Assembly: GCA_001986395.2 (NCBI GenBank)
Contig: MQVO02000001.1
Span: forward strand, 2,480,001 to 2,544,000
Length of the DNA: 64,000 nt
Reading direction: 5' to 3'
From: Irpex lacteus
Lineage: Eukaryota; Basidiomycota; Agaricomycetes; Polyporales; Irpicaceae
In this document: one piece after another, positions 12,493 through 24,186 of the stretch
Layout of the letters: every line of letters begins with the position of its first letter
Position numbering within the stretch: the stretch's first letter is position 1
Made by a program: the position numbers and the translations under genes
Notes under the pieces: generated by a model
The model's input: only the letters and a program-made list of their open reading frames with translations
The model's database searches: none
Told to the model about the DNA's origin: nothing

Positions 12493-13532
12493 TTACATGA
12501 AGTCCTCTTCGAGCTCTCGCACAGACTTCTTCGGGGCTTCTTCCGCCTCCTCCTCGTCAACCTCACCCGAGAATAGGCTGTCATATGACCTGGCAGCCTT
12601 CTCAGCTTCTCGCTGTTTGGCCAATTCTGCTTCCGCCTTTTTCTGTGGCATTACAGTAGTCAGAAATGTTGGTAATGTATGTTTGATAGTGCGTAAACGA
12701 ACCCTCTCAGCCGCAGCCGCACGTCTTATGGCGGCTTCTTTCTTGATTCTATCCACCCGTTCTTGTTCGTGATCTACCTCGCGTACGACTTTTGTCTTGT
12801 TTAGTCGGTTTACGATAGGATTCTCACGTTGTGGTACGTGTACTGTGAATGGATGTGAGCCACAAGAGGTTGGTAATGTGGTATAATCACCAACCTCGCT
12901 TTACCTAGCGACTATGATCAGTATCGCGCACATCTTTAGTCGTACTGTTGACTTACCCGCCTATCATTATGGAAGGAGACTTGACCAACTGCCATGTCTC
13001 CGGTTTTCTAAATGAAAAGGGGCTGCTTAACGATAAATACGACAGTGCAAATGTGCTTCGGAAAGAACCTTCAGATTGTCACCAGGTGTATATATAATCG
13101 TAAGGTTATCCTTCTTGTTCCCTGTCTATCATTGTAAGTCAAGTCATACCCCATCCCACATTCTTGCTCACCTTCTATTGAGTTAGCCTTTACGAGTTGT
13201 GCACAGTCAGTAAGCAAGGCCTCTGGTATAGCATCCCACGTCATTCCTTCCGGCATTCGAAGGTAGACGTGAGCTGACGACAGCTTATCGACATGAAACC
13301 AGACATCTTGCGGCCAGGCATATTTGATGAGATCCTCATCTGTGTTCGTACGCTGCGTAGTAAGTTTCGTTGCAAATAATGATGCATGAACTAATTTCCA
13401 CATACTCTCGACTTTATCCTTGCCCATGTAGATGACCGCAGGAGGGTCAACGACTAAGAAATCGTGCCTGTCAGACATCCGTTTCCTTGCTTTTGATCTT
13501 GACTTACCTGTTGATTTGAAGAAGAGGACCAT
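12493..13532 (-). CDS. CCDC25: CCDC25/Jlp2-family protein (NFACT-R domain)
   Basis: Reading from the ATG at 13532, a short first exon MVLFFKST is spliced to exons giving [12 protein letters not shown], then [55 protein letters not shown] and [15 protein letters not shown]. This matches the CCDC25 order almost motif by motif. The NFACT-R (DUF814) fold is followed by a basic/acidic coiled-coil tail ([17 protein letters not shown] ... RELEEDFM) that ends the same way as its homologues. About six introns are present. NFACT-R domains are linked to nucleic-acid or ribosome-associated roles; the human protein has been described as a DNA sensor, and the fungal function is unclear. Strong orthologue call; the exact cellular role is not inferable here. 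Confidence 0.93.
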
Positions 13533-13829
13533 GGTCGATGTTCGGAGCAAGATGCACTGGGCGCTCTATTAGTGTAGCATTCCGACAGTGATATGATCGT
13601 CGATCGCCCGATAACATTACTCAAAAGGGTAATAGAGCGCATCAATGCGCCATTCATATCGTTTGTGTCTGTTCAAATCCGGAGTTCAGGCACTCCCTCA
13701 AGGCACACCAGAAAGTTGAAGCTCTATCTGATAACAAAGCATCGGAGAGGCGATAAAGCTAACGGTTGGACACGTTGTTACGTGTTGCGGTTTAATACAG
13801 TTCAAGTTCCTACCAGGGTATAGTATCTA

Positions 13830-15545
13830 TCATGTAATCTTGACGATGACTTTCTCCCTCTGTCCCTGTATCTCTTTCAGGCTCCTGTAACCGGACAAAC
13901 CAAGGGTAATCTCGGTATCGGCTAAAATCATCCTCAATACCTCCTCTACGCCTTCCTCACCGCCAACAGTGAGACCGTACATAAACGGCCGTGCCACTAT
14001 GACAACAACAATGTCAGCATAGTCCCTTGCTCCTGGGTATTCTGAAACACTTACGAAGCACGCCTTGGGCGCCGAGAGCTATTGCCTTAACAACGTCGCT
14101 ACCAGTTCGAATACCAGAGTCGAAAAGGACAGTGAGCTTGTCGCTCGCTTGTGCCGCCTGAATCTTCGGAGAAGCGCAGATCTTATCTAATGCCCAAATG
14201 GCAGGTATGGATCCTTCGACTTGTCTACCACCTGAGTGCCAATAGGAATAAGAGATACTGTTGCCCTGCATGATCGTATGGCTTACCGTGATTTGAGACA
14301 ACAATACCATCGACTCCATGATCCAAGGCCTGTTCTGCGTCCTATGAAGAGAAAAGCGTGAGAAATCGTCACTGACAGTAGTATCCTTGATAGCGCGTAC
14401 GTCAACAGAAAGAATGCCCTTCAGGATCAGCGGACCATCCCAGTTGTCGCGAACATGCTTGAGCTGCTCCCAAGCGCGGAACGTGCCTGAATTCACTTGC
14501 TTGATCCACTCCGCCGCCAAAAATATCAGCTCCTTGGTCTTCTCGTCTCCCTCTGCGAGCAACTTCTCAAACTTCAATGGATCGTACGGGAACTCCGGTA
14601 TATCTGTGATAGGCTGCTTCCCATACTTGGCCATGAACACAGGGTCTGATAGACCTATTTGTGATCCGACGCTATGCATGAAGGGTAGATAGGCAGTAGC
14701 TAGGTCATGGGGTCTGAATCCGAGTAGCATCGTGTCCAGGGTGATGATTAGTGCGGTGTATCCGCTTGCTTTGGCACGGTTGAGTAATGATACCGTGATA
14801 TCCTTGTCTACAGGCCTGGATGGTTGATAGTCAGTGGCGTGATAAGTGACAATGGCGTGCGAGAGAGCTCTCTCTAGGGCAGGAAGAATGCTCACAGAGC
14901 AAAGAGCTGCGGAGAGGCGTGCCAAGCTAAGCATCGCAACCAAGAATCAGGACTTCACTCACCAGTACAGCTGGTACCATCGGTGGCCATCTCCATTGGC
15001 CTCCGCAATTTGTTCGATAGTCCTGGTAGCAGCAGTGCTGGTGCAATAGGTAACACCAAGCTTGGCAGCAGCTCTCGTAGATGCTATCTCTGCGTCGGGG
15101 TGCACAATTCCTTGCACACCAACGGGAGCAACAATAATAGGTGAACGATAGTTGACCCCAAATAATGTTGTCTATAGTACAGTCAGTACGGTAGGCATGG
15201 AGAGTACAGGGCCACGCCCACGTTTATATCTCTCTTTGTCGCATCACGAAGCATCCGCGGGATAATCTTCCACTTGTCTAGCTCTGCACGGTTCGCAGCA
15301 TCTGCAGATCCGTTTCCTGCACTGGCAGCAACGTAGAGAAATGCACCTGATGTACGATAGCCACATTTCTATCAGGGACTCTGATTGACTGCAACGATAG
15401 ATGAAATACCTGGTTGATCCTTCAGCTTCTCGCGAGCCTTCTCCTCAAGCTCGTGCATATAAAGCGTGCCAAGAGCGGGACCCTTTCTGGTCATATAGAT
15501 ATCGAGCATGTACGATGACCATGGCTTCACAGTTGCGTTTGACAT
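13830..15545 (-). CDS. FMN-dependent 2-hydroxyacid oxidase (lactate 2-monooxygenase-like)
   Basis: Starts MSNATVKPWSSYMLDIYM at 15545 and ends REKVIVKIT at 13830. The TIM-barrel signatures are present: a DQPGAFLYVAASAG segment, KWKIIPRMLRDAT, ALIITLDTMLLGFRPHDL, and after splicing the FMN/active-site motif SNHGGRQVEGSIPAIWAL with its catalytic His. Then come LTVLFDSGIRTGSDVVKAIA and the C-terminal EITLGLSGYRSL. The long insert containing FMHSVGSQIGLSDPVFM is characteristic of the lactate 2-monooxygenase/L-lactate oxidase branch rather than cytochrome b2. It should oxidise a small L-2-hydroxyacid with O2; the substrate is not predictable. The frame stays open upstream of 15545, but that extension has no match to the family's N-terminus. 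About seven introns. Confidence 0.9.
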
Positions 15546-16196
15546 GGCTGCTGCGACGAGAAGACGACTGTAGACAGATCCAGGAAGCAGGGGGAGAACA
15601 AAGGAGGGCACAGTGCGGCTAAATGCCCACGCTCTCAATATAGTGCGGCAATGCAGCTGACTATTTCACGGATACGGCCTCTTTGTGGGGTAGTTTACCC
15701 CGAGGTGATGAACAGAACAAGGGTCGAGGGCTTGTGCTTTCTTATCATGGGATAGTGGTCTCAACTACATGGAAAGACGGTGGAATGGGAGGGTGACGGA
15801 ATCCCAAGAACCTATGACCGGATCTGAATTTGAGTCTATTACAGGGATCTTCAGCTTCACTCACCGCAATTGAAATGCGTAAGCAGACTAGCTGCCGGAT
15901 TCCCGGCAACTAATCATGCGGCGTTCATAGCAGTGCAGCTATTGAACCTAGCGATAATTGCTGGCCACCAACATCGATGTTCGTGGAAGAGTTCATGTTG
16001 TTGACCGGTAACCTCCTGAGTCGGTAAATACGTCGGCAAGCGTCGGTGTTCATATAGACGACGAATCTGAGATACCAGTTACATTGCCGGAGAGGGTAAT
16101 CACCGGACTCTTGAACCTCAACAAATTGCTCTTACGTTACTTTCACACCTGTAAGCAACGCAAGAAGAAGTATCCTCTAGGTTCAAGGGCTGAGAG
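15546..16196. other. Intergenic region between divergent genes
   Basis: No recognised gene. It should contain the promoter of the hydroxyacid oxidase (minus) and possibly the 5' exons of the small putative gene ending at 16466. I could not place a convincing start codon for the latter. Confidence 0.35.
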
Positions 16197-16466
16197 GAAC
16201 TTGAAGACACCGATACGGCAAAATGTACGTTTGACTGAACCTCCATGTTCTCACCTGACGCTGAGTTTGCAGTTGATTCAGACCAACTCTCCCAGTGCCG
16301 GGGTGCCACGCCATTGCCAGCGGCTTACTGGAAGGTGGCCTAGATTAGGTGCTAGATTCCTTCTGGTAACTTACTGTCTCAGCTGAACAAGCAAATTGAC
16401 AACTCAAACTCTCAAGTCGGCGACTTGAACTTGTCCACGCTCTGGCATAAGCTTGTTGAATTGTGA
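16197..16466 (+). CDS. Possible 3' part of a small spliced gene
   Basis: Three putative exons (16197-16224, 16273-16334, 16383-16466) join in one frame across two clean GT-AG introns of about 48 bp. They encode ELEDTDTAKFDSDQLSQ, then CRGATPLPAAYWKLNKQ and SQVGDLNLSTLWHKLVEL before TGA. The composition is protein-like, and both introns are the size normal for this genome. The 5' end is unresolved: joining to the upstream ATG at 16084 in the obvious way produces stops. I recognise no family. It could be a conserved small protein missed by single-frame searches, or a chance arrangement. Confidence 0.3.
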
Positions 16467-16572
16467 GTCGAATACTTGCCATTATACTCGTTAAATCACC
16501 CAAATAGAGTTCAGGACTCACACCAATTATCGACTCTTGCAAAAAACACAGCGTAGAACTCCCACGATAGTC

Positions 16573-16861
16573 ATGACCACAGCTGTCAGCGTACCGGTCG
16601 AAACCAAAGCAAAGGATGAGCTCGCACCAAAGGAGTGTCTCACCTGCAGAATAATAGGCACAGGTGCTCTCGCAGGTGTCGGGATGTATGCTCTGCAAGC
16701 CTCGCGGCCTCACGCTCCGGGGTCTGTCATCGGCAAGAGGATTACAGCCGGTGTAGGTGTTGGTACGTTATGGATATTCGATTTCGGAATGTGTTAGACA
16801 GCTAAATCATGGTGTGGCTGTAGGTTTCTTGATTGCTAGTGCTTTCCGGTGGATGAACTAG
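16573..16861 (+). CDS. DMAC1/DUF4536-like mitochondrial small membrane protein
   Basis: Two exons, with an intron of 62-63 bp spliced after a GVGVG-coding stretch, give about 75 residues. The N-terminus (MTTAVSVPVETKAKDEL) is polar, followed by CLTCRIIGTGALAGVGMYAL (Cys pair plus first hydrophobic helix), a QASRPHAPGSVIGKRI loop, and a second short helix ending GFLIASAFRWMN. The CxxC-helix-R-P-x-x-helix-R-W layout matches DUF4536, the family of the human complex I distal membrane-arm assembly factor DMAC1. The role is inferred from that family only: assembly or stability of an inner-membrane respiratory complex. Too short for independent proof, but the motif order is distinctive. Confidence 0.72.
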
Positions 16862-17061
16862 CCTACTTATGCGAATCTCCGCAAGAAAATTGGACCACGG
16901 AGTAGTATACTCGCTCTATTTAACTAATGTCTAATGTTAAACGAATCCCACCTCCCAAACCCATACCAGATAGGAGCTCACCATCTGGCATTGAAACGAA
17001 CGACGGCCTTCGAGTCGTGCATGACAGAAATGACAGAGATTTATTGTGAAGCCGTACACTG

Positions 17062-20000
17062 CTAATCACGACAGTCTACCTCTTCGTCATGTAAAGACTC
17101 CACACCGGAATCGTTGTCCACATCAGTATCGACCCACACATCCTCGCTTCCATCCGCTTCCACCTGCTGCAGCGTCTCGCTTGAATGACCGGGAGGTGAG
17201 GTTCCGTTGATCTGCACATCCGCCACACTAACATCCACCACCTCACCCCCGTCGCTTCCGTCCATTCCCTTACCATTCCTCCGTCCACGCCCACCGTTCT
17301 CACGCGGTGAGTGCACATCCACACCAGCGGTCCCCGCAGAAAAAACGTCCGACCCCTCCTCACGCTCACCACGACCGCCATTAACACTCGCCGCGCGTGA
17401 ACGACTTCCCACATTGATATTCTTCACCTCGTGCAAATGTGCCGTCCGCGCCCAATGCCTCGCCGATTTCGGTTTCGGGTCGATCATGCCCATGCTGAAA
17501 CTCTGGTTGATAGTGCTTGAATGGGAACGCTGAATGGGAGGTCGGTCGCGGGGACCTGTCCGGTGGAGAGGTGCCGTCATCTGCGAAGCGCGAGTCGGCG
17601 TCGTGGGGAAGTGTAACGGGGAGTTGAGCCGGGCGGTGTGACTTCGACCTGTTGTAATTGCTGTGGGTGTGCGAGGACGAACTATGATACCCAGTTTTCG
17701 GCCGCCGGGGCTGGGATGTGCGCGCTTGTACCTGGGATAGGCCTCCCCTGCTTGGATGCTTTGTGAGGAGTCAGTGCGGATTGTGAGTTCTGTAACGTTT
17801 TGTTCAGTATGGGTCATAGAAATGGCACACGATACACCATACCTTGTGGTCTCTCGTGCTCTGGTGGGAGAACGGGGGCCGGGCGACTCGCAGGAGGGCT
17901 AGCACTTCTGCTTCTGAACCGATTCATCCAGTCGCCGCTGATGCTAAGTGTGCGACGGCCCCACCCTCGTAAAGATGATGTACGAGAACGTGTGCTTCCA
18001 CCTTCAGAATCCGAAGTGCGCACGGGTTCGTTCCGAGAACCACGTGTCAGGGCCATGAATACCAATACAGCCAGCAGAAGACAAAGTTGGAGGATTCCCA
18101 AGCGCTTTTCGAGTACAACCTGTATTCGCGAACTTGTGAGTAAGACTGACTGCTATTTCGGTGAGGGGTGAATAAAACGTACCTCGTCCGTCAAGCGACT
18201 AACACGTTTGAGAAGCTCGTCATGTTCCAGCTCGATACGACGTTGCTGTCGTTCAAACTGTGACACTGTGCGTTGATATGTTTGCGCTTGCGCCTTTCCC
18301 TGATAAAATGTTTTTATGTCAGTTACAATACACGATAGACGTAAGATGGTTTCGTCTTACCAGCCCCTCAAGCCGGCCAACTTCCTCGCTCAGCTTCCGG
18401 AGCATTTCACGGACACTGGCAGTATGATCCTCGACAAAACGGGCGTACAGCGACGTATTGGTCTCCAAGGCTGTGAGCCGGTTCATGATGGTGCGGTAAA
18501 TAGACTCGCCGCTTGAGGCCGACAAAGTAGGTGTGACAACAACAAGGGACTGGGAAAGAGTGGTAGAAGAAGTGGTGGATGAAGATGAACGATTTGAATG
18601 AGCGGGCTGGTTGACAGAAACAGACTGGACGACTGAAGAAGAATGAGAATGCGACGAAGATGAAGATGAGGGAGGCGAAGAGGATCCTTGAGCAGAGACG
18701 GGAGATGCAGGTGCAGATAGTGATAATGATACAGAGTGAGATGCAGGAACTGTAGAAGAAGAAGAAAGTGCGTGCGTAGTGTACAATGAATCCGTGATAT
18801 GTTGACGTTCAGAATCGTTAGAAGTGTCGAATTTTGGGGGTTGTTGATATGAAGAGGATACAAGGGGAACCGCGGAGTCTTCTTCAGTATTGTGAGAGAC
18901 AGCAGCGGGGGCAGTGGTTTGAGTTGCTGAAGTCACCGAAAGCTGAGTCCCGCTGGGTTCTGCGCCCGACGAAGATGCGTCACCGGGTTGCACATCTGTA
19001 GACTGTGAGGAATGAGCAGTTGCAGAAGACCCAGTATCGTCATGATAGCTTGAATCGCCCGACGAGGAAAGAGTAGGCGCATGTCCCACGGGAGGACTCC
19101 CACAAGTGGTGCAAGAGGTTATAGGCTGCTCAGCTGCTTCCTGGGTGGATGGGTCCATACGTTCGGCTGGCCTTGGGGGTTCCGGCACCTGCTCAGCGAA
19201 CGCAGCACTTTCTTCAAGCGCACGTTTCGCCTTGCTCTCAGACTCCCAGAGGTCCCACTTCCAATGTTCAAGGTGCGTGAGCCCGTACACGCGAAGGAGC
19301 GACAGCGGGCAATAATACTCATTGCCATAATGCGAGTGAAAGTCGATTCGGATGAAGCGGTAGAAGTCGCCCAGGGTAGTAGGCGGATGGAATGACTGTG
19401 ACGAAATTGGATTTCAGCAATGCATTTCGTAACGCAAACTCGCCGAACGTACCTGTAGCAAACGTGTGTTCTTCGCTCTGTACGTACCCGCCGTGACCCA
19501 TTCCCCCGTATACGTCTTAGCCACGCTAACCGTAAAATCCTTGAACACCCCACTGAAGAACTCATGGTTCGCCAGCTGCACCGTGTCGATCCTAATATCG
19601 TCACACAGCTCAACGACCACGAACTGTTCCTTCTCGTTACACGGACTGAGCATGTACCTGTCCTTCTTCGAGGATAGAATAGCTGAGGGGGACTTGGCCG
19701 ACTTGTGTGCTGTGTGTACACGAGCTGAGCAGTCCGTGGAGGCATAGTTGAAGCGGTCCGTTATGGGGATGCGGAAGTAGGGAGCGTCGGGCACGGGAGC
19801 CTCTACAGTCTCGACTGGCTGCGCATTCTGGTTGTCTCCGAGGGGTGGTGTAGGAATAACGGGCTCAGAGGAGGCGTTGTCCGCTGGCACGCCTACATGT
19901 GTCTGCGAGCTCGAGGGAGGATGGGTGGACGGAATGTGGTGGTGCTGCTCCTTGAGTATACTCGCCAGTTGTCTCTGCTTCCACTCTTCGAACGAGAGCA

Positions 20001-20172
20001 GAACACCCTCCTCTGGGCTTTCAGGAGGCGACAAGGGTCTGAGACAGCACACAGGGCCGTCATCCGACTTGGGTGCCTGGAGTGCTAGCTTGTGGAATGG
20101 GTCATTGGGCGTCGAGGGCGCGGAGAACGCAGGGAGTGCAAGGGCGACTGGCAGTAACGATGTAAGCCACAT
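17062..20172 (-). CDS. SLP1: SLP1-like ER membrane SUN-domain protein
   Basis: Begins MWLTSLLPVALALPAFS, a signal peptide. The luminal part contains SFEEWKQRQL and then the SLP1-type SUN domain: RFNYASTDCSARVHTAHKSA, SSKKDRYMLSPCNEKEQF, VVVELCDDIRIDTVQLAN, EFFSGVFKDFTVSV and, after an intron, FYRFIRIDFHSHYGNEYYCP and LSLLRVYGLTHLEHWKWD. A long Ser/Thr/Gln-rich low-complexity linker follows (roughly 18,500-19,150), then a coiled-coil stretch and a single membrane helix (LGILQLCLLLAVLVFMALT). A Ser/Arg-rich, finally acidic, tail of about 300 residues ends EEVDCRD. Yeast Slp1 works with Emp65 to protect soluble folding proteins in the ER. The cytosolic tail looks unusually long and low-complexity. 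High confidence for the SUN domain, moderate for exact introns. Confidence 0.88.
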
Positions 20173-20597
20173 ACGAACAACAAAATGTCGTCGTCGACGT
20201 GGAGGACGGTGAGCTCAAGCTCGCCAGCGAGGTGGAGATGGTGGCTGAAGGAGAGAATGGAGAGTTCCATGATGACTTGACGCCTTGCTGTACTCTGCTC
20301 AGACACGTCACAGCGACGTGGGCGAATTCAAACTTACAGGGTTTGTTTTCAGAGACAAGGAAACTTCATATACATGGGAACACAAGGCCGGGAATGGTAT
20401 CGAGTAAATGGATCACATGCATGTAATAGTACCAGCAGCTAAGTAGCACTTCAAACATGTAAGACGAAGCGGATTTTCCGAAGAAACATGATTAGAGAAA
20501 GAAGGATGTGTCGAAGTCCGTGTACATTTCTGCGTGCTGCTCGCATTCCCTCCTCCTTTGCTATTTGGTGGTTGGTAGGTCGAAAGGTTCAAGTCCC
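20173..20597. other. Intergenic region between SLP1 and the V-ATPase c gene
   Basis: Holds the SLP1 promoter (minus strand) and the 3' UTR of the V-ATPase proteolipid gene. No gene is seen; open frames here are not supported by domains. Confidence 0.5.
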
Positions 20598-21533
20598 TTA
20601 CGAGGAACACTGTAAACGGGTCAGGATTGGTGCTGGCTACCGCGAGAAGCAAAGAAGAGCACTTACGACGCCAGCAAGACCACTTGCCCTCGAGTTCATG
20701 ATAAGTGCAACGATAAGACCTGAGGAAACTGTGAGCAAGATGGCAGGCATCTCAAAAGGCGGATACTCACCGTAGAGACCCAACACTTCGGCGAAAATGA
20801 GGATAAGGATCTACATTCCCGACTCACTTGTCAATACTTGTACCAAAGCCGTTCAAAGACGTCACCCACCATTCCGACGAAGAGACGCGGCTGCTGCGCA
20901 GTACCTCGGACACCAGCGTCACCAACGATACCGATAGCGAAGCCAGCAGCGAGACCAGCAAGACCGACGGAAAGACCTGCACCGAGCTGGACGAAACCCT
21001 GGTATAGCGACATCCGTACATCGACTGTCGCGTGCGTCAGTTCATAAATGCATATACGAGGACACTTCTGCACGTACGCTCTCCGGAAATCAAGACCGAT
21101 ACGACGAGACCGTAGATCTATTTGCAGCTCAGTATGAAGAGGCATTTCTCCTAGTCTGCAGGGAACTCACAGCAATGATACCCGCCATGATAACGGGGAT
21201 GACACACTTCATCATGAGGTCAGGACGGAGCACCGACATGGCTGAAATGCCAACTCCAGACTTTGCCGTTCCATAACTGCACGATTCTGTCAGAACCACA
21301 CCTTACACGAAGTCTCCAAGACACATACCTAGCACCTATGCCTATACACGCACAATCTCATGTCAAAACTAGCTATATTCTGCTTTACAGGCTACTCACA
21401 CGTGAAGACAATGGCACTGGTGCAGCCCTGTCAACAGCGTCATTAGCACCGTCTCCCGACGTCCCGCCTCGTGAAAACCCGTGCTTACCATTGCGCTGAA
21501 GAAGGGGGCGTAAACTGGACACAGGTCAGACAT
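20598..21533 (-). CDS. VMA3: V-type H+-ATPase 16-kDa proteolipid subunit c
   Basis: The first exon reads [15 protein letters not shown], the standard N-terminus of subunit c. Later exons give [80 protein letters not shown], and [19 protein letters not shown] with the proton-carrying Glu in the fourth helix. The last coding exon supplies CSS after SGLAGV, ending at the TAA 20598-20600. The protein forms the rotating c-ring of the V0 sector in vacuole/endosome membranes and moves protons. It is cut by about seven short introns, several flanking very small exons, so automatic gene callers could misassemble it. Confidence 0.95.
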
Positions 21534-21965
21534 TGTTGGCGAGCTGTTGAGAACGAGAGGGATGGGGAGAGATGGGTGTCGTTGCTTGACCGCTGCCGCC
21601 GACGTCTTCGACAACTGCGTCAACGAGCGGCACTGACCGAAACTCCGACTGGCTCCGATTGAAACTTGGTCATGTGACGGGATTACTGTGGCCAGCTTAG
21701 CTGAGGGTCTGTCTGAACTGTGTTAGGGCATGAGATCGCAGTACCTTTGTCTCTAAACTACACGGACGAGCAAAGGGCAGAAGTTCTTGGATTCTGACAA
21801 ACGAGAAATGGAGATAGCTTCTAATGAGTATCTCTCGCACGAAAACTTGGGTTTATCAGGTCTTTGTTGTTAATACCCGTAGATTGTACATGCGATAGTC
21901 TAGTGAATAGATAGTAATGCAACGAATAATGCAAGAAATCACGATCCCAGCTAACAACGACTCGA
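21534..21965. other. Intergenic region between V-ATPase c and TRR1
   Basis: Promoter of the V-ATPase c gene and 3' end of the thioredoxin reductase gene, both on the minus strand. Nothing else is recognised. Confidence 0.5.
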
Positions 21966-23203
<1,238 letters not shown>

Positions 23204-23312
23204 TTTCTTCTTGTCGAGTGGTTTAGTAAAAGTAGAGAAAGCGGCGAGAGGAGATGCTCGTGAGAGAGCTCTTAGCGGTGAGTACTTCAGCGTGGCAAGC
23301 AGTTTGGCGAGG

Positions 23313-23319
23313 TTTTATA
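23313..23319 (-). promoter_or_regulatory. TATA box of TRR1
   Basis: The minus-strand sequence TATAAAA lies about 110 bp upstream of the TRR1 start codon, a normal spacing for a fungal core promoter with a 5' UTR. Confidence 0.6.
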
Positions 23320-23358
23320 CTCTGAACCGCTCTGGTCACGGACGAGTCCTCCGCCAAC

Positions 23359-23365
23359 TTAGTCA
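23359..23365 (+). promoter_or_regulatory. Candidate Yap1/AP-1-type site upstream of TRR1
   Basis: TTAGTCA occurs about 156 bp upstream of the TRR1 start. Yeast Yap1 binds TTAGTCA/TTACTAA-type elements in thioredoxin-system promoters. A CACGTG E-box follows at 23382-23387. The match is a 7-mer, so it is only suggestive. Confidence 0.4.
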
Positions 23366-24186
23366 AGAGTGCGAGATCAGTCACGTGCGCTTCCTCTGTA
23401 ATAGTCGCCTCTGATTGGCTGATGGGTCGTGGTCGTCCCCCCTTGCGTAGAAATCATGTACCTCGGGTTGGACCCGCCTGTAATTTGCTGCACCGCTCAG
23501 CATGCCAACAACGATAAAAGGCAAAGACAGCGACTCCGATTGGTTGTTATTGAGCGGCGGACGTCGTGGACGGAAGTCACGACCAGGCTTACTACACCTT
23601 CCAACGCCAGCTTACTATGCTGCGAATATTCTAGCTGCTCTCACTACGATTTACAGCATATCATTCGTATTATCTCGCTGATTGGATAGATCAAGTCTAG
23701 CATGCATGGAGGTGGTCTGCCTGGTGAAGCTCATGTCACAGGTACAGCCCAAGAAGCCGCACTCTAGACGCATGTTTGTCCAGCAAGCTACCCATTGGTC
23801 GCCCTAGATTTATCTTCGCACTGTGCGAGAAATGAACGAAGCTGGGGTGCTAATGTCTGAGCTACGCCGAAATTACTGAGAGCTTCTTTGCCCAAAAGGC
23901 GGCTCGGCGATGAAGGGTACAGACTGCTTAACTCCTCTAAGCTACTTACACCTCCGACTTCCATTCCTTCAATCATATAGAACCCACTTGTTCACCTATC
24001 ATATCCAACACTGGTATCGATAACAACGCTATGACCCTCTACGCACCGGTCCAGTCATCAACGTATAAGGTTCAACATACTAGCCTTACATGCGACAGGA
24101 AAGTGACCACGAACTCCGTTACAGATCGGCGCGAACATCTCATCTTCGATACGATCCGCAATCCAAACAAGTATAATTCTAGCATC

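Larger units (their letters stand above)
23204..24186. other. TRR1 upstream region and tetraspanin 3' flank
   Basis: Contains the TRR1 core promoter and candidate stress sites. A 62-codon minus frame at 23788-23976 (reading SSLEELSSLYPSSPSRLLGK in part) has protein-like composition but no known domain and no supporting context, so I do not call it. Confidence 0.45.

Noticed and set aside
17207..17533. Plus-strand open frame rich in Ser/Pro
   Set aside because: Antisense to the SLP1 tail; a shadow of its low-complexity coding sequence.
20580..20610. ggttcaagtccc, resembling a tRNA B box
   Set aside because: The would-be T-stem has a mismatch, no cloverleaf or A box is found upstream, and it lies at the 3' end of the V-ATPase c gene.
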